Source: Lachnospiraceae bacterium
Lineage (GTDB): Bacteria; Bacillota; Clostridia; Lachnospirales; Lachnospiraceae
DNA length: 64,000 nt
Direction of reading: 5' to 3'
Assembly: GCA_017468395.1 (NCBI GenBank)
Contig: JAFUIR010000022.1
Coordinates: forward strand, 1-64,000
A program made the translations under genes and the position numbers. This document shows positions 1 to 7,765 of the stretch, one piece after another; positions within the stretch are counted from its first letter, which is position 1, and each line of letters begins with the position of its first letter. The notes under the pieces are model-generated. The model searched no databases, was not told the DNA's origin, and was given only the letters and a program-made list of their open reading frames with translations.

Positions 1-71
1 CCAGTGGCTCAGTTGGTTAGAGCGCCGCCCTGTCACGGCGGAGGTCGTGGGTTCGAGTCCCATCTGGGTCG
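1..71 (+). tRNA. tRNA-Asp (GTC), 5' end cut by window
   Basis: The anticodon loop reads CTGTCAC with anticodon GTC. The T arm GTGGG/CCCAT closes a TTCGAGT loop, and the 3' acceptor strand CTGGGTC (64-70) pairs with CCAG at the window start plus three bases that lie outside. The discriminator is G71 and CCA is not encoded. It is the first visible gene of a cluster with tRNA-Val and tRNA-Leu. Confidence 0.95.
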
Positions 72-96
72 TCCACAATTTCATATTGTGATAAAT

Positions 97-169
97 GGGG
101 TCTTAGCTCAGCTGGGAGAGCATCTGCCTTACAAGCAGAGGGTCATAGGTTCGAGCCCTATAGGCCCCA
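97..169 (+). tRNA. tRNA-Val (TAC)
   Basis: The acceptor GGGGTCT (97-103) pairs with AGGCCCC (162-168). The anticodon loop CTTACAA gives anticodon TAC. The discriminator is A169 and there is no encoded CCA. It lies 25 bases after tRNA-Asp and is probably cotranscribed with it. Confidence 0.95.
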
Positions 170-192
170 TTTTTATACCCAAAATTAAATAG

Positions 193-276
193 GCCGGCGT
201 GGCGGAATAGGCAGACGCAAGGGACTTAAAATCCCTCGGTGGCAACACCGTACCGGTTCAAGTCCGGTCGCCGGCA
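193..276 (+). tRNA. tRNA-Leu (TAA)
   Basis: This is an 84-base class II tRNA with a long variable arm. The acceptor GCCGGCG (193-199) pairs with CGCCGGC (269-275), and the loop CTTAAAA gives anticodon TAA. It is the last gene of the Asp-Val-Leu cluster and is followed by a terminator at 302. Confidence 0.95.
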
Positions 277-301
277 GTACATGGAGACGCAAATTCAAAT
301 G

Positions 302-331
302 GGAATACGTGGAAAAGCGTATTCCTTTTTT
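302..331 (+). terminator. Rho-independent terminator of tRNA cluster
   Basis: GGAATACG (302-309) pairs with CGTATTCC (318-325), followed by a run of six T. It closes the tRNA transcript. Confidence 0.85.
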
Positions 332-344
332 AGTAAAATAACGA

Positions 345-373
345 TTGACAATAATCTGATTCAAGATTAGTAT
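345..373 (+). promoter_or_regulatory. Sigma-A type promoter before glycosidase operon
   Basis: TTGACA (345-350), 17 bases, then TAGTAT (368-373). It is the only strong promoter between the tRNA cluster and the DUF1349/GH26 operon. A terminator hairpin at 428-470 lies between it and the first gene, so its transcript would meet an attenuator-like barrier. Confidence 0.65.
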
Positions 374-427
374 GAAGATAGAAAAGGGCACTAGCGACAG
401 ATGGTTAGTCTTGAATAATTTGAGTAA

Positions 428-470
428 AATAATCGCCTAAAGTTTCTGAGGATCTGGGCGGTTATTTTTA
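428..470 (+). terminator. Leader terminator, possible attenuator upstream of glycosidase operon
   Basis: AATAATCGCC (428-437) pairs with GGCGGTTATT (457-466) with one G-T pair, followed by a T run. It lies about 55 bases after the predicted start of the 345 promoter and 70 bases before the first coding region. It could be a transcription attenuator or the end of a short RNA of about 90 bases. Confidence 0.6.
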
Positions 471-539
471 TAATTTATTACTTTTAATTGTATATTCAAG
501 ACTGAATGAGAAAGAGAAATAAAGCAGGGGAAGAGTGGC

Positions 540-1124
540 ATGAAATTTGAGATGATGAATGAGGCAGAAGTGAAAATAGATGGTGAGAAAATTAGTATGC
601 GGACAAAGGGAGGTACAAATCTCTTTAATGGTGTAAGTGGAACTTGGAAAAATACTAATTTCCCCTTTTATTATGCGAGAATCCAAGGCGATTTTATGGT
701 CTGCAGCAATATAACAGTTGACTTTCAGGCGGTTTATGATTTGGGGGCTTTGGTTGTTTTTGAGAATGAAAATAAATGGATAAAGTTTGCTTTTGAAAAC
801 TCTGACATGGGAGTACCGGCAATCGTGTCTGTAGTCACGCGGGATACATCGGATGATTGTAACGGAGAACCAATACAAAATGATTCAGTATGGTTGCAGA
901 TATGTCGCCAAGGAAGTGTTTTTGCAATGCACTATTCCATAGACAAACAGAACTGGAAGCTTGCCAGAATATGTAGGGTAGATATGCAAGAAGAAATTAT
1001 GGTAGGCATATCAGTGCAATGTCCCACAGGTAATCAGTGTATGGCAGTGTTTGATGAATTAGAAATAAAAGATAATCTATATGAAGATATCCGAAATTTG
1101 AAAGTGAAAGAGAGTGATGGTTAA
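540..1124 (+). CDS. DUF1349 (concanavalin-like) domain protein
   Basis: This 194-residue protein matches the DUF1349 beta-sandwich family. Its C-terminal half has the pattern of a displayed strand (FAMHYSIDKQNWKLARI) followed by VGISVQCPTGNQC, typical of the family. DUF1349 resembles C-terminal modules of family 43 glycosidases and is often found beside glycan-degrading enzymes; its activity is unknown. There is no signal peptide, so it should be cytoplasmic. A GGGGA ribosome site precedes the ATG. Its stop overlaps the start of the GH26 gene, so the two are translationally coupled and it is the first gene of the glycosidase operon. It may bind or epimerise oligosaccharides processed by its neighbours, which is inference only. 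Confidence 0.8.
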   Translation: MKFEMMNEAEVKIDGEKISMRTKGGTNLFNGVSGTWKNTNFPFYYARIQGDFMVCSNITVDFQAVYDLGALVVFENENKWIKFAFENSDMGVPAIVSVVTRDTSDDCNGEPIQNDSVWLQICRQGSVFAMHYSIDKQNWKLARICRVDMQEEIMVGISVQCPTGNQCMAVFDELEIKDNLYEDIRNLKVKESDG

Positions 1125-2079
1125 TATGATAAAACCTGTAAATAAAAACGCATCTGCGGAGGCAATCAGTGTATTAAATTATTTAAGTGACATAAAAGGA
1201 AAAGGCATGCTCATAGGCCAGCACACGCTGACTATGGCGCAGGAAGAACTGGAGCATTTGGAAAAAGTGACAGGGAAACTTCCGGCACTGTGCGGTTTTG
1301 AACTGCTTTCCTATTCCCCTAATATTGTGGAAAAAAATTGTGATGAAGAGGCTTTAAAAGAAATTAATGAAAATAGAGGAACGCTGGAGCGGGCCTATGA
1401 ATGGGCTCAAAAAGGCGGGCTGATTACATTGACATGGCATTGGTATTCTCCTATAGGAGGCAAAGATAAGTCCTTTTATTCAAAAAATACGGATTTTGAT
1501 GCGTCAAAGGTTTTAGTGGAAGGTACGCCGGAACGAAAAGCATTTTACAGTGATATGGATGCCATGGCTGAGATTTTGCAGGAATTTAAGGAGAAGAAAA
1601 TTCCTATCCTTTGGCGGCCGTTCCATGAAGCGGAAGGTGATTGGTTCTGGTGGGGCGTGAAAGGAATGGAAGTTGCAAGACAACTTTATCGACTGATGTT
1701 TACCTATTATACCGAGGAAAAGCATTTGGATAATTTAATCTGGGTGTGGAACAATCCTATGGCGGAGGGATATGTAGGGGATGAATATTGTGATATTGTG
1801 ACAAGGGACTGTTATCCCCCGGCCCATGAACATACATCTTTGAAGGAAAAGTATGAAGAATTGAAGGGCTTTGCACCGGAAAAGCCTTTGGCTATTGCTG
1901 AAATAGGAACGTTACCGGATGTGGGTAAAATCAGGGATGATAGATTGGACTGGCTTTGGTTTATGACTTGGAGCGGAGATTTTGCATTGAGCGAGAAATT
2001 TACCACAAAAGAGTTTTTCGCGCAGCAGTATAACCATGAGTTCGCAATAACTCTTGATAAACTTCCAAAATTGTACTAG
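1117..2079 (+). CDS. GH26 beta-mannanase-like glycoside hydrolase, intracellular
   Basis: This is a GH26 (clan GH-A) enzyme of about 320 residues. The acid/base glutamate is in RPFHEAEGDWFWWG (Glu171) and the nucleophile in AIAEIG (Glu262), the two classic family motifs. GH26 enzymes hydrolyse beta-1,4-mannan or mannooligosaccharides. No signal peptide, carbohydrate-binding module or dockerin is visible, so it probably cuts imported oligosaccharides in the cytoplasm. The start is uncertain: GTG 1114, ATG 1117 and ATG 1126 are all in frame, and the last has the best spacing from the GAGAG upstream. It overlaps the DUF1349 stop and is followed by GH125 and GH3 genes. Confidence 0.9.
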   Translation: MVNMIKPVNKNASAEAISVLNYLSDIKGKGMLIGQHTLTMAQEELEHLEKVTGKLPALCGFELLSYSPNIVEKNCDEEALKEINENRGTLERAYEWAQKGGLITLTWHWYSPIGGKDKSFYSKNTDFDASKVLVEGTPERKAFYSDMDAMAEILQEFKEKKIPILWRPFHEAEGDWFWWGVKGMEVARQLYRLMFTYYTEEKHLDNLIWVWNNPMAEGYVGDEYCDIVTRDCYPPAHEHTSLKEKYEELKGFAPEKPLAIAEIGTLPDVGKIRDDRLDWLWFMTWSGDFALSEKFTTKEFFAQQYNHEFAITLDKLPKLY

Positions 2080-2142
2080 TAAAGAGGATATTAAGTAAAG
2101 CAAATACCAAGTAGAGCCATGGTAAATTATGGAGGTTGGCTT

Positions 2143-3459
2143 ATGAAGGCAGAAGAAGCGATTCGTGCCGGAATCGGTAAGTTACAGAAGGAATTGGAGC
2201 TTTATCCGGGACTTTGGGAGGTCTTTGGACAGTGCTTTATGAATACGATTGAAACTACTGTCCGGCAGACAACAGAAGACACCTTTATTATTACAGGGGA
2301 TATTTGTGCCATGTGGCTTAGGGATTCTACGGCTCAGGTGCTACATTATTTACGTTTTGCGGATAACGAGGCAGTTGCACAGATGATAGAGGGACTGATT
2401 TCAAGGCAGGCAGATTGTGTGCTCAGGGACCCGTATGCCAATGCCTTTAATAAGGAACCTTCTGATTATAAGCCCTATGATGATACACCGCGGGCATCAG
2501 ACTGGGTTTGGGAGCGCAAGTACGAGATTGATTCGTTGTGTTATCCCTTATGGCTGGCAGAAAAGTATTATGATAAAACAGGTCGTACAGAGTTTTTGAA
2601 TGAGAAATTTGCGCAGTCCATGAGACGCATTGTAGAGGTGCTGCGAAAAGAGCAGTGCCATGAAAAAAGTACATATAGATTTGAACGTACAAATTGTCCG
2701 CCCGGTGATACCTTAACAAATGGCGGAAAGGGCGAACCGGTTGCATATACAGGTATGACCTGGAGTGGATTCCGTCCCAGTGATGATGCTTGTAAGTATG
2801 GATATTTGATCCCTTCCAATTTATTTGCGGTTCGGGCGTTGAAATCGGCGCAGAAACTGGCAAAATTGCTGGGGGATGATGCACTTGCGCAGGAAGCGCT
2901 GAAATTGGGTAGAGAAATTGCGGATGGTGTTGAAAAATATGGGGTAATAGAACATCCGCAGTATGGCAAAATTTATGCCTATGAAGTGGACGGGTTGGGA
3001 AATGTGAATTTGATGGATGATGCAAATGTTCCCAGTTTGCTGTCGCTACCGTATCTTGAGGTGTGCGGTAGTGAGGATGAGGTATACAAAAACACACGGA
3101 GTTTTGTTCTTAGCGCAGATAATCCTTATTATTATGAAGGACGTTTGGCGCAGGGGATAGGAAGTCCCCATACACCGGAAGGCTATATTTGGCCTATTTC
3201 TTTGTGTGTGCAGGGAATGACATCCACAGACGTAGATGAAATGGCAGATATTTTGAATATCCTCATAACTACCCATGCAGGTACCGGATTTATGCATGAG
3301 AGTTTTAATCCGGATGAACCGGAGCAATATACCCGTAGTTGGTTTGCTTGGGCAAATTCTATGTTTGGAGAGTTCCTATTTAGATTATATGAAAAAGGAT
3401 TGCTTCGCCCGGTGCTCTGCCGTGCAAATGAAAAAGCACAAAGAGAAAAACAGGTCTGA
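2143..3459 (+). CDS. GH125 exo-alpha-1,6-mannosidase
   Basis: This 438-residue protein belongs to GH125 (formerly DUF1237), whose known members remove terminal alpha-1,6-linked mannose. Recognisable motifs are TGDICAMWLRDSTAQV near residue 55, YTGMTWSGFRPSDD near 210, and HESFNPDEPEQYTRSWFAW near 390, which carry the acidic active-site residues of this (alpha/alpha)6-barrel family. I chose ATG 2143 because GGAGG at 2131 lies seven bases upstream; an in-frame ATG at 2119 has no ribosome site. There is no signal peptide. It is third in the operon and points to alpha-mannan or N-glycan fragments as substrate alongside the beta-mannanase-type GH26. Confidence 0.93.
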   Translation: MKAEEAIRAGIGKLQKELELYPGLWEVFGQCFMNTIETTVRQTTEDTFIITGDICAMWLRDSTAQVLHYLRFADNEAVAQMIEGLISRQADCVLRDPYANAFNKEPSDYKPYDDTPRASDWVWERKYEIDSLCYPLWLAEKYYDKTGRTEFLNEKFAQSMRRIVEVLRKEQCHEKSTYRFERTNCPPGDTLTNGGKGEPVAYTGMTWSGFRPSDDACKYGYLIPSNLFAVRALKSAQKLAKLLGDDALAQEALKLGREIADGVEKYGVIEHPQYGKIYAYEVDGLGNVNLMDDANVPSLLSLPYLEVCGSEDEVYKNTRSFVLSADNPYYYEGRLAQGIGSPHTPEGYIWPISLCVQGMTSTDVDEMADILNILITTHAGTGFMHESFNPDEPEQYTRSWFAWANSMFGEFLFRLYEKGLLRPVLCRANEKAQREKQV

Positions 3460-3489
3460 GCATTGCTGATTGGAGAAAAGAGGATTTAT

Positions 3490-5712
3490 ATGGAATTAAA
3501 AGAGTTACAGCGCCTTTTAGGTGAAATGTCTTTAGAAGAAAAAGTTGGACAGATGGTACAAATTCCGGCAAATATGTTGACGGAGGGCGGATTAATCACA
3601 GGACCTACCGATTCCATTGAGATGACGCAAGAGAAGGTTTCTCTGGTGGGTGCCTTGCTTGGAAAAACCGGGGCAAAGGAACTTCGCGATATTCAGGAAG
3701 AATTTGTGAAAAATCATCCCCATCACATTCCGCTGCTGCTAATGTATGATATTATTAACGGAATGGATACAATTTTTCCTATTCCTCTTGCAATGGGCTG
3801 TACTTTTTCACCGGAATTGGTGGAAAAAAGTGCAGAGGTAGCGGCAAAAGAGGCCACAGCAGCAGGCTTGCATGTGACGTTTTCACCTATGCTTGATTTG
3901 GTGCGTGATGCCAGATGGGGACGTGTTATGGAGTCCACAGGGGAGGATCCTTGGTTAAACAGTGAACTTGGAAAAGCCATGGTGCGTGGCTATCAGGGAA
4001 GCAGTAAAGCAGCAGGAGAACCACTGGATTTAAAGAAAGAAGGAAATATTGCAGGGTGCATTAAGCATTTTGCGGGATACGGATTGCCGGAAGGCGGTAG
4101 AGAATACGAAAACGTGGAAATATCTGAACGAACGTTTAGAGAAGACTATTTGCCCGCATATAAAGCCGCTGCAGAGGAAGGCTGCGCTATGGTCATGACT
4201 TCTTTTAATACCCTTGACAGAATTCCCTCCACCGGTAATAAGTGGCTGATGCGTGAGGTGCTCCGTAAAGAAATGGGCTTTGACGGAGTGCTGATTTCCG
4301 ATTACAGTGCCATAGATGAAATGATAACCCATGGTATTGCCCAGGATAGCAGAGAGGCTGCGAAACTGGCAATTATGGCAGGTGTTGATATTGATATGGT
4401 GTCCAATGCCTATGTGAAGTATTTGGCTGATTTGGTCTGTCAGGGCGAAGTGGAAGAGCGGCTGATTGATGAAGCCGTAATGCGCATTTTGAAACTGAAA
4501 AATGATTTGGGATTGTTTGAAAATCCTTATAAAGACGGCTCAGAGGAAAAGGAAAAAGAACTGTTTTGTTGTAAAGAGCATCGCCAATTAGCCCGTAAAA
4601 TAGCGGCGGCATCCTTTGTACTTTTGAAAAATGAGCAAATGCTTCCGCTAAAGAAGGAAGCGACAGAAAAGGTTGCTTTTATCGGTCCTTATGCGGAAAA
4701 TGTGGAAATACACGGCTCTTGGTCTTTCCCAAAAAACCCGGAGAGCGCCATAACCATAAAAGCAGGCGCAGAGCAAAAAAAGACAGGAATGACTTTTGTG
4801 CAAGGATGCTTGGTTCTTGACGAAGACCAGTGCGACAGATACGGTGGTAAGCAAAGTTATGGAGAAGGTGCGAAGGACTTGATGCTTGCAGAGGCAGTTA
4901 TGGCGGCAAAGAACGCAGATAAGGTAGTACTTTGTCTCGGGGAGCATCGAAATCAATCCGGCGAAGGCGGTAGTAGGGTAAATATCAGACTGCCCGAAAA
5001 CCAGATGATTTTGTTAAGAGAAATTCAAAAGGTAAATGCAAATATCGTTACCGTAGTATTTTCTGCCCGTCCATTGGAACTTAAGGAAGTTACAGAAATT
5101 TCCAAGGCGGTTATGCTTGTTTGGATGCCCGGAACGGAAGGCGGCAACGCTATTGCAGATGTTTTGTTTGGTGACAGTATGCCACAGGGCAGACTGTCCA
5201 TGTCTATGCCAAGAAGTGTAGGGCAAGTGCCTATTTATTATAACAGATTCAGCACCGGCAGACCAAACGGGTCAGGAACAGCGGTAGGTTTTATTCACGG
5301 TTATATTGATGAATCTACAAAACCTTTATATCCTTTTGGTTATGGTCTTAGCTACACGGAGTTTGAATATTCAAAAGTAGAACTTGATAAAACAGAAATG
5401 TGTGTAAATGGCACGTTGACTGCAAAAGTCAATGTTAAAAATATAGGCGCATTGCCGGGAACAGAGACTGTGCAATTATATTTGCAGGATGTAAAGGGGA
5501 GTGTGGTGCGTCCTGTAAAGATGCTTCGAGGCTTTGAGAAAGTTACTTTGCAGCCCGGCGAAAGCGGGGAAGTGCGTTTTGAAATCAAAGAGAGCATGCT
5601 GAAGTTCTACGATATTAACATGGACTATGTCAGTGAACCGGGCTTATTCCGAGTATTTATCGGTCAGGACAGTGATACGGAGAATATGGCAGAGTTTTGG
5701 CTGAAAAAGTAA
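3490..5712 (+). CDS. GH3 beta-glucosidase-type glycoside hydrolase
   Basis: This 740-residue three-domain GH3 enzyme has an N-terminal barrel with RDARWGRVMESTGEDPWL and KHFAGYG, nucleophile Asp271 in GVLISDYSA, an alpha/beta sandwich domain with SGEGGSRVNIRLPENQ, and a C-terminal fibronectin-III-like domain (PGTETVQLYLQD). GH3 enzymes release non-reducing beta-linked glucose, xylose or related sugars; the exact sugar cannot be read from the sequence. I chose ATG 3490 because AGAGG is six bases upstream; an in-frame TTG at 3463 is not supported. It lacks a signal peptide and is the last gene of the operon, ending at a strong hairpin at 5730. Confidence 0.93.
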   Translation: MELKELQRLLGEMSLEEKVGQMVQIPANMLTEGGLITGPTDSIEMTQEKVSLVGALLGKTGAKELRDIQEEFVKNHPHHIPLLLMYDIINGMDTIFPIPLAMGCTFSPELVEKSAEVAAKEATAAGLHVTFSPMLDLVRDARWGRVMESTGEDPWLNSELGKAMVRGYQGSSKAAGEPLDLKKEGNIAGCIKHFAGYGLPEGGREYENVEISERTFREDYLPAYKAAAEEGCAMVMTSFNTLDRIPSTGNKWLMREVLRKEMGFDGVLISDYSAIDEMITHGIAQDSREAAKLAIMAGVDIDMVSNAYVKYLADLVCQGEVEERLIDEAVMRILKLKNDLGLFENPYKDGSEEKEKELFCCKEHRQLARKIAAASFVLLKNEQMLPLKKEATEKVAFIGPYAENVEIHGSWSFPKNPESAITIKAGAEQKKTGMTFVQGCLVLDEDQCDRYGGKQSYGEGAKDLMLAEAVMAAKNADKVVLCLGEHRNQSGEGGSRVNIRLPENQMILLREIQKVNANIVTVVFSARPLELKEVTEISKAVMLVWMPGTEGGNAIADVLFGDSMPQGRLSMSMPRSVGQVPIYYNRFSTGRPNGSGTAVGFIHGYIDESTKPLYPFGYGLSYTEFEYSKVELDKTEMCVNGTLTAKVNVKNIGALPGTETVQLYLQDVKGSVVRPVKMLRGFEKVTLQPGESGEVRFEIKESMLKFYDINMDYVSEPGLFRVFIGQDSDTENMAEFWLKK

Positions 5713-5729
5713 AGTGAAAAGAGACATAT

Positions 5730-5761
5730 AAAACCCCGGATAGTTATTATCCGGGGTTTTG
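5730..5761. terminator. Bidirectional terminator between GH3 and DegV genes
   Basis: AAACCCCGGAT (5731-5741) pairs with ATCCGGGGTTT (5749-5759). It has an A tract on one side and a T tract on the other, so it serves the convergent GH3 (+) and DegV (-) genes. Confidence 0.9.
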
Positions 5762-5782
5762 AATAGTCAAATGATAATCAAT

Positions 5783-6664
5783 TTATTTGGGAGGCTGCTT
5801 GAACTGACCGTAGTAAAGGATGCCCAGTGCGCCAGGACCGGCATGAGTACCGATACTGGGACTGATATCATTGATAATGATATTGGTAAAGGCGGTTTCC
5901 TGCTTTACCAGATCTGCAACATAATGTGCTTCTTCTAAACAGTTTCCGTGTACAATACCTACAGGAAGGGAAGTGTCTGTGTTTTCTTCCAAAGTAGCTT
6001 TCATTCGTTCAACAAGGACTCGAAGAGATTTTTTTCTGCCGCGGGCTGTTCCGTCAGAGGAAAGACCACCGGCATTGTTGACGTAAAGGTAAGGTTTTAA
6101 GTTCAATGCGCTTCCTACTACAGCAACTGTCTTACTGACACGGCCACCTCTTTGTAAATGGAACAGGTCGTCTACCGTAAACTGTACATTAATATGATTT
6201 TTAAATTCTTCAAGGTCTGCAACGATTTCGTCGTACGAGATGCCTTTGGCTTTCATATTATTTGCATGGATAACCATAATGGATTCGCCCAAAGATACGT
6301 TTAAGGAATCCACAACCGTGATTTTGGCATCGGGATATTCCGCGGAAAGTTCTTTGGCTACCATGCAGACATTGTTATAACTGCCGCTCAGTGCAGAAGA
6401 AAAACCGATGTGAATGATATCCATTCCCTTATCCAAGATGGAGCGGAATTTGTCTTCGATAATGGCGGGATTGTTTGCCTGAGATTGGGGCAATTCGCCG
6501 TTTCGCATGCGTTCGTAAAATTCCTTGGGCGGCATGTGCAATTCATCGCCGTAAATGGTATCCCCAAAAGAGTAATACTGGGGGATAATGGTGGTATCTA
6601 GTTTATCAATATATTCCTGAGGTAAATCGGAATTCGAGTCGGTTGTAATGCAAAAGTCTCTCAT
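5783..6664 (-). CDS. DegV family fatty-acid-binding protein
   Basis: This 293-residue protein starts with the DegV signature TTDSNSDLPQEY and continues with VDSLNVSLGESI and DLFHLQRGGRVSK, all hallmarks of the two-domain DegV/FakB fold. FakB proteins hold a fatty acid for phosphorylation by FakA; no fakA is in this window, so the partner is not shown. An AGAAGG ribosome site lies six bases before the ATG at 6664. It is monocistronic and its 3' end faces the glycosidase operon. Confidence 0.92.
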   Translation of the reverse strand: MRDFCITTDSNSDLPQEYIDKLDTTIIPQYYSFGDTIYGDELHMPPKEFYERMRNGELPQSQANNPAIIEDKFRSILDKGMDIIHIGFSSALSGSYNNVCMVAKELSAEYPDAKITVVDSLNVSLGESIMVIHANNMKAKGISYDEIVADLEEFKNHINVQFTVDDLFHLQRGGRVSKTVAVVGSALNLKPYLYVNNAGGLSSDGTARGRKKSLRVLVERMKATLEENTDTSLPVGIVHGNCLEEAHYVADLVKQETAFTNIIINDISPSIGTHAGPGALGILYYGQFKQPPK

Positions 6665-6758
6665 GTGGAACCTTCTTTCTCTGAACTAGTGTAATTGTAA
6701 AAACATAATTATAAGTATTATATCATGACAGAGCATTCTATGCAAACTTTTTAAAGCA

Positions 6759-6787
6759 TTGACGAAGAATTTGTAGTAAGGTAGAAT
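6759..6787 (+). promoter_or_regulatory. Sigma-A promoter of thioesterase gene
   Basis: TTGACG (6759-6764), exactly 17 bases, then TAGAAT (6782-6787). It lies 58 bases before the ATG at 6845. Confidence 0.75.
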
Positions 6788-6844
6788 GATTAAGGGTTGA
6801 AAATAAATTAAAAACCAATGACGGGATGAAAGAGGATAGATAGT

Positions 6845-7276
6845 ATGAAAGTATATGAAACGCTTCATTTGGTAAAAGGTGAAGATTTGAATCATCACGA
6901 GACATTGTTTGCCGCAAGAACGGCTTCATGGCTGATAGAGGCGGGATTTGCCACAGCTGCGTCCGAACATGGGGATACTGACGAGGTGGTGCTTAGAAAT
7001 GTCCATGAGATATCTTATGTAAAGCCTGTAAAAAAGGGAACTATTGTAAAATTGAAGGGCAGGGTAGTTTTGGCAGGAAGCAGTAGTTTGATGGTGGCGG
7101 TTACGGCGGAAAACTCTCTGACAGGAGAAAAAGTTGTGGAAAGTTATTTTACTTTTGTGACCATCCATAAAGAAAAAGGTGGCAAGCGTGTGCATGGCGT
7201 GGTGCTGGATGAGCCTGTGGATGAAGAGGAGGAGAGACTTCGTACCAAAGCCCTGAAAATAAAAGAGACTCTGTAA
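6845..7276 (+). CDS. Hotdog-fold acyl-CoA thioesterase
   Basis: This 143-residue protein is a single hotdog domain of the YciA/acyl-CoA hydrolase type. The segment HHETLFAARTASWLIEAGFATA near residue 18 aligns with the family helix (usually NxxGTLFGGxLL), although the catalytic Asp expected there is not obvious. VKLKGRVVLAGSSSLMVAV is a typical central strand. It would hydrolyse acyl-CoA thioesters in the cytoplasm; the chain length is unknown. AGAGGA precedes the start. It is monocistronic, with its own promoter at 6759 and terminator at 7291. Confidence 0.8.
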   Translation: MKVYETLHLVKGEDLNHHETLFAARTASWLIEAGFATAASEHGDTDEVVLRNVHEISYVKPVKKGTIVKLKGRVVLAGSSSLMVAVTAENSLTGEKVVESYFTFVTIHKEKGGKRVHGVVLDEPVDEEEERLRTKALKIKETL

Positions 7277-7290
7277 TATAATGAAAACGC

Positions 7291-7332
7291 AAAAAGGCAC
7301 CGGAATGCGGCATATTTCCGGTTGCCTTTTTT
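7291..7332. terminator. Terminator between thioesterase and MPE remnant
   Basis: AAAAAGGC plus CCGGAA pairs with TTCCGG plus GCCTTTTTT around a short loop. A and T tracts on both sides let it serve both converging transcripts. Confidence 0.8.
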
Positions 7333-7765
7333 AGGTTAAGGAGAAAGGGCCTGCAAGAACCTCTCTTTTGACATAAAGGTTCATATCGGGTCTGGTATTT
7401 ATTTCCCATTTTATCAGGCGGATATGCATTTGTTCGATTTCGATACAGGTAATGCTGAAAGGATGAATACAACTGCCGCTGTTGCAATAACTAAGGTCGG
7501 TTTCAGACAAGACGGGGCGATGGGTGTGGCCGGTAATCAGGATATGGTTTTCCTTTGAGGCAAAGTGATGCAGACGGTTTTCGGTTTTGTGCTTTCGTGA
7601 GTAGTTTTTTGCTGCGCTTGTGGGGTCCAATATACCATAGCGCTCTAAACACAGTTCATCTCCATCGCCAAGCTCGATGTAGGTGAAATTTTGGCGAAGA
7701 TAATGTTTCAGGGCAGCGTTATATAAAGTTTGGTTTTGCGGATGCGGAGGGTTCTGCGAAATGCC
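7331..7765 (-). pseudogene. Metallophosphoesterase with large internal deletion
   Basis: Reading the minus strand in one frame gives, in order, GISQNPPHPQNQTLYNAAL, then FTYIELGDGDEL, then directly DPTSAAKNYSRKHKTENRL, ILITGHTHRP and a C-terminal SGSCIHPF segment. Each block belongs to one clostridial metallophosphoesterase family, but the middle of the enzyme between GDGDEL and DPTSAAKNY, which should hold the GNHD metal-binding motif, is missing, as is the first metal motif at the N-terminus. No ATG is available in frame; only TTG at 7630 opens the distal half. The front part overlaps the end of the DUF4474 gene in another frame. I conclude it is a non-functional relic left by an in-frame deletion. 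Confidence 0.75.

Noticed and set aside
2447..3097. 216-codon minus-strand frame opposite GH125
   Set aside because: Shadow of the conserved GH125 gene; no start signals.
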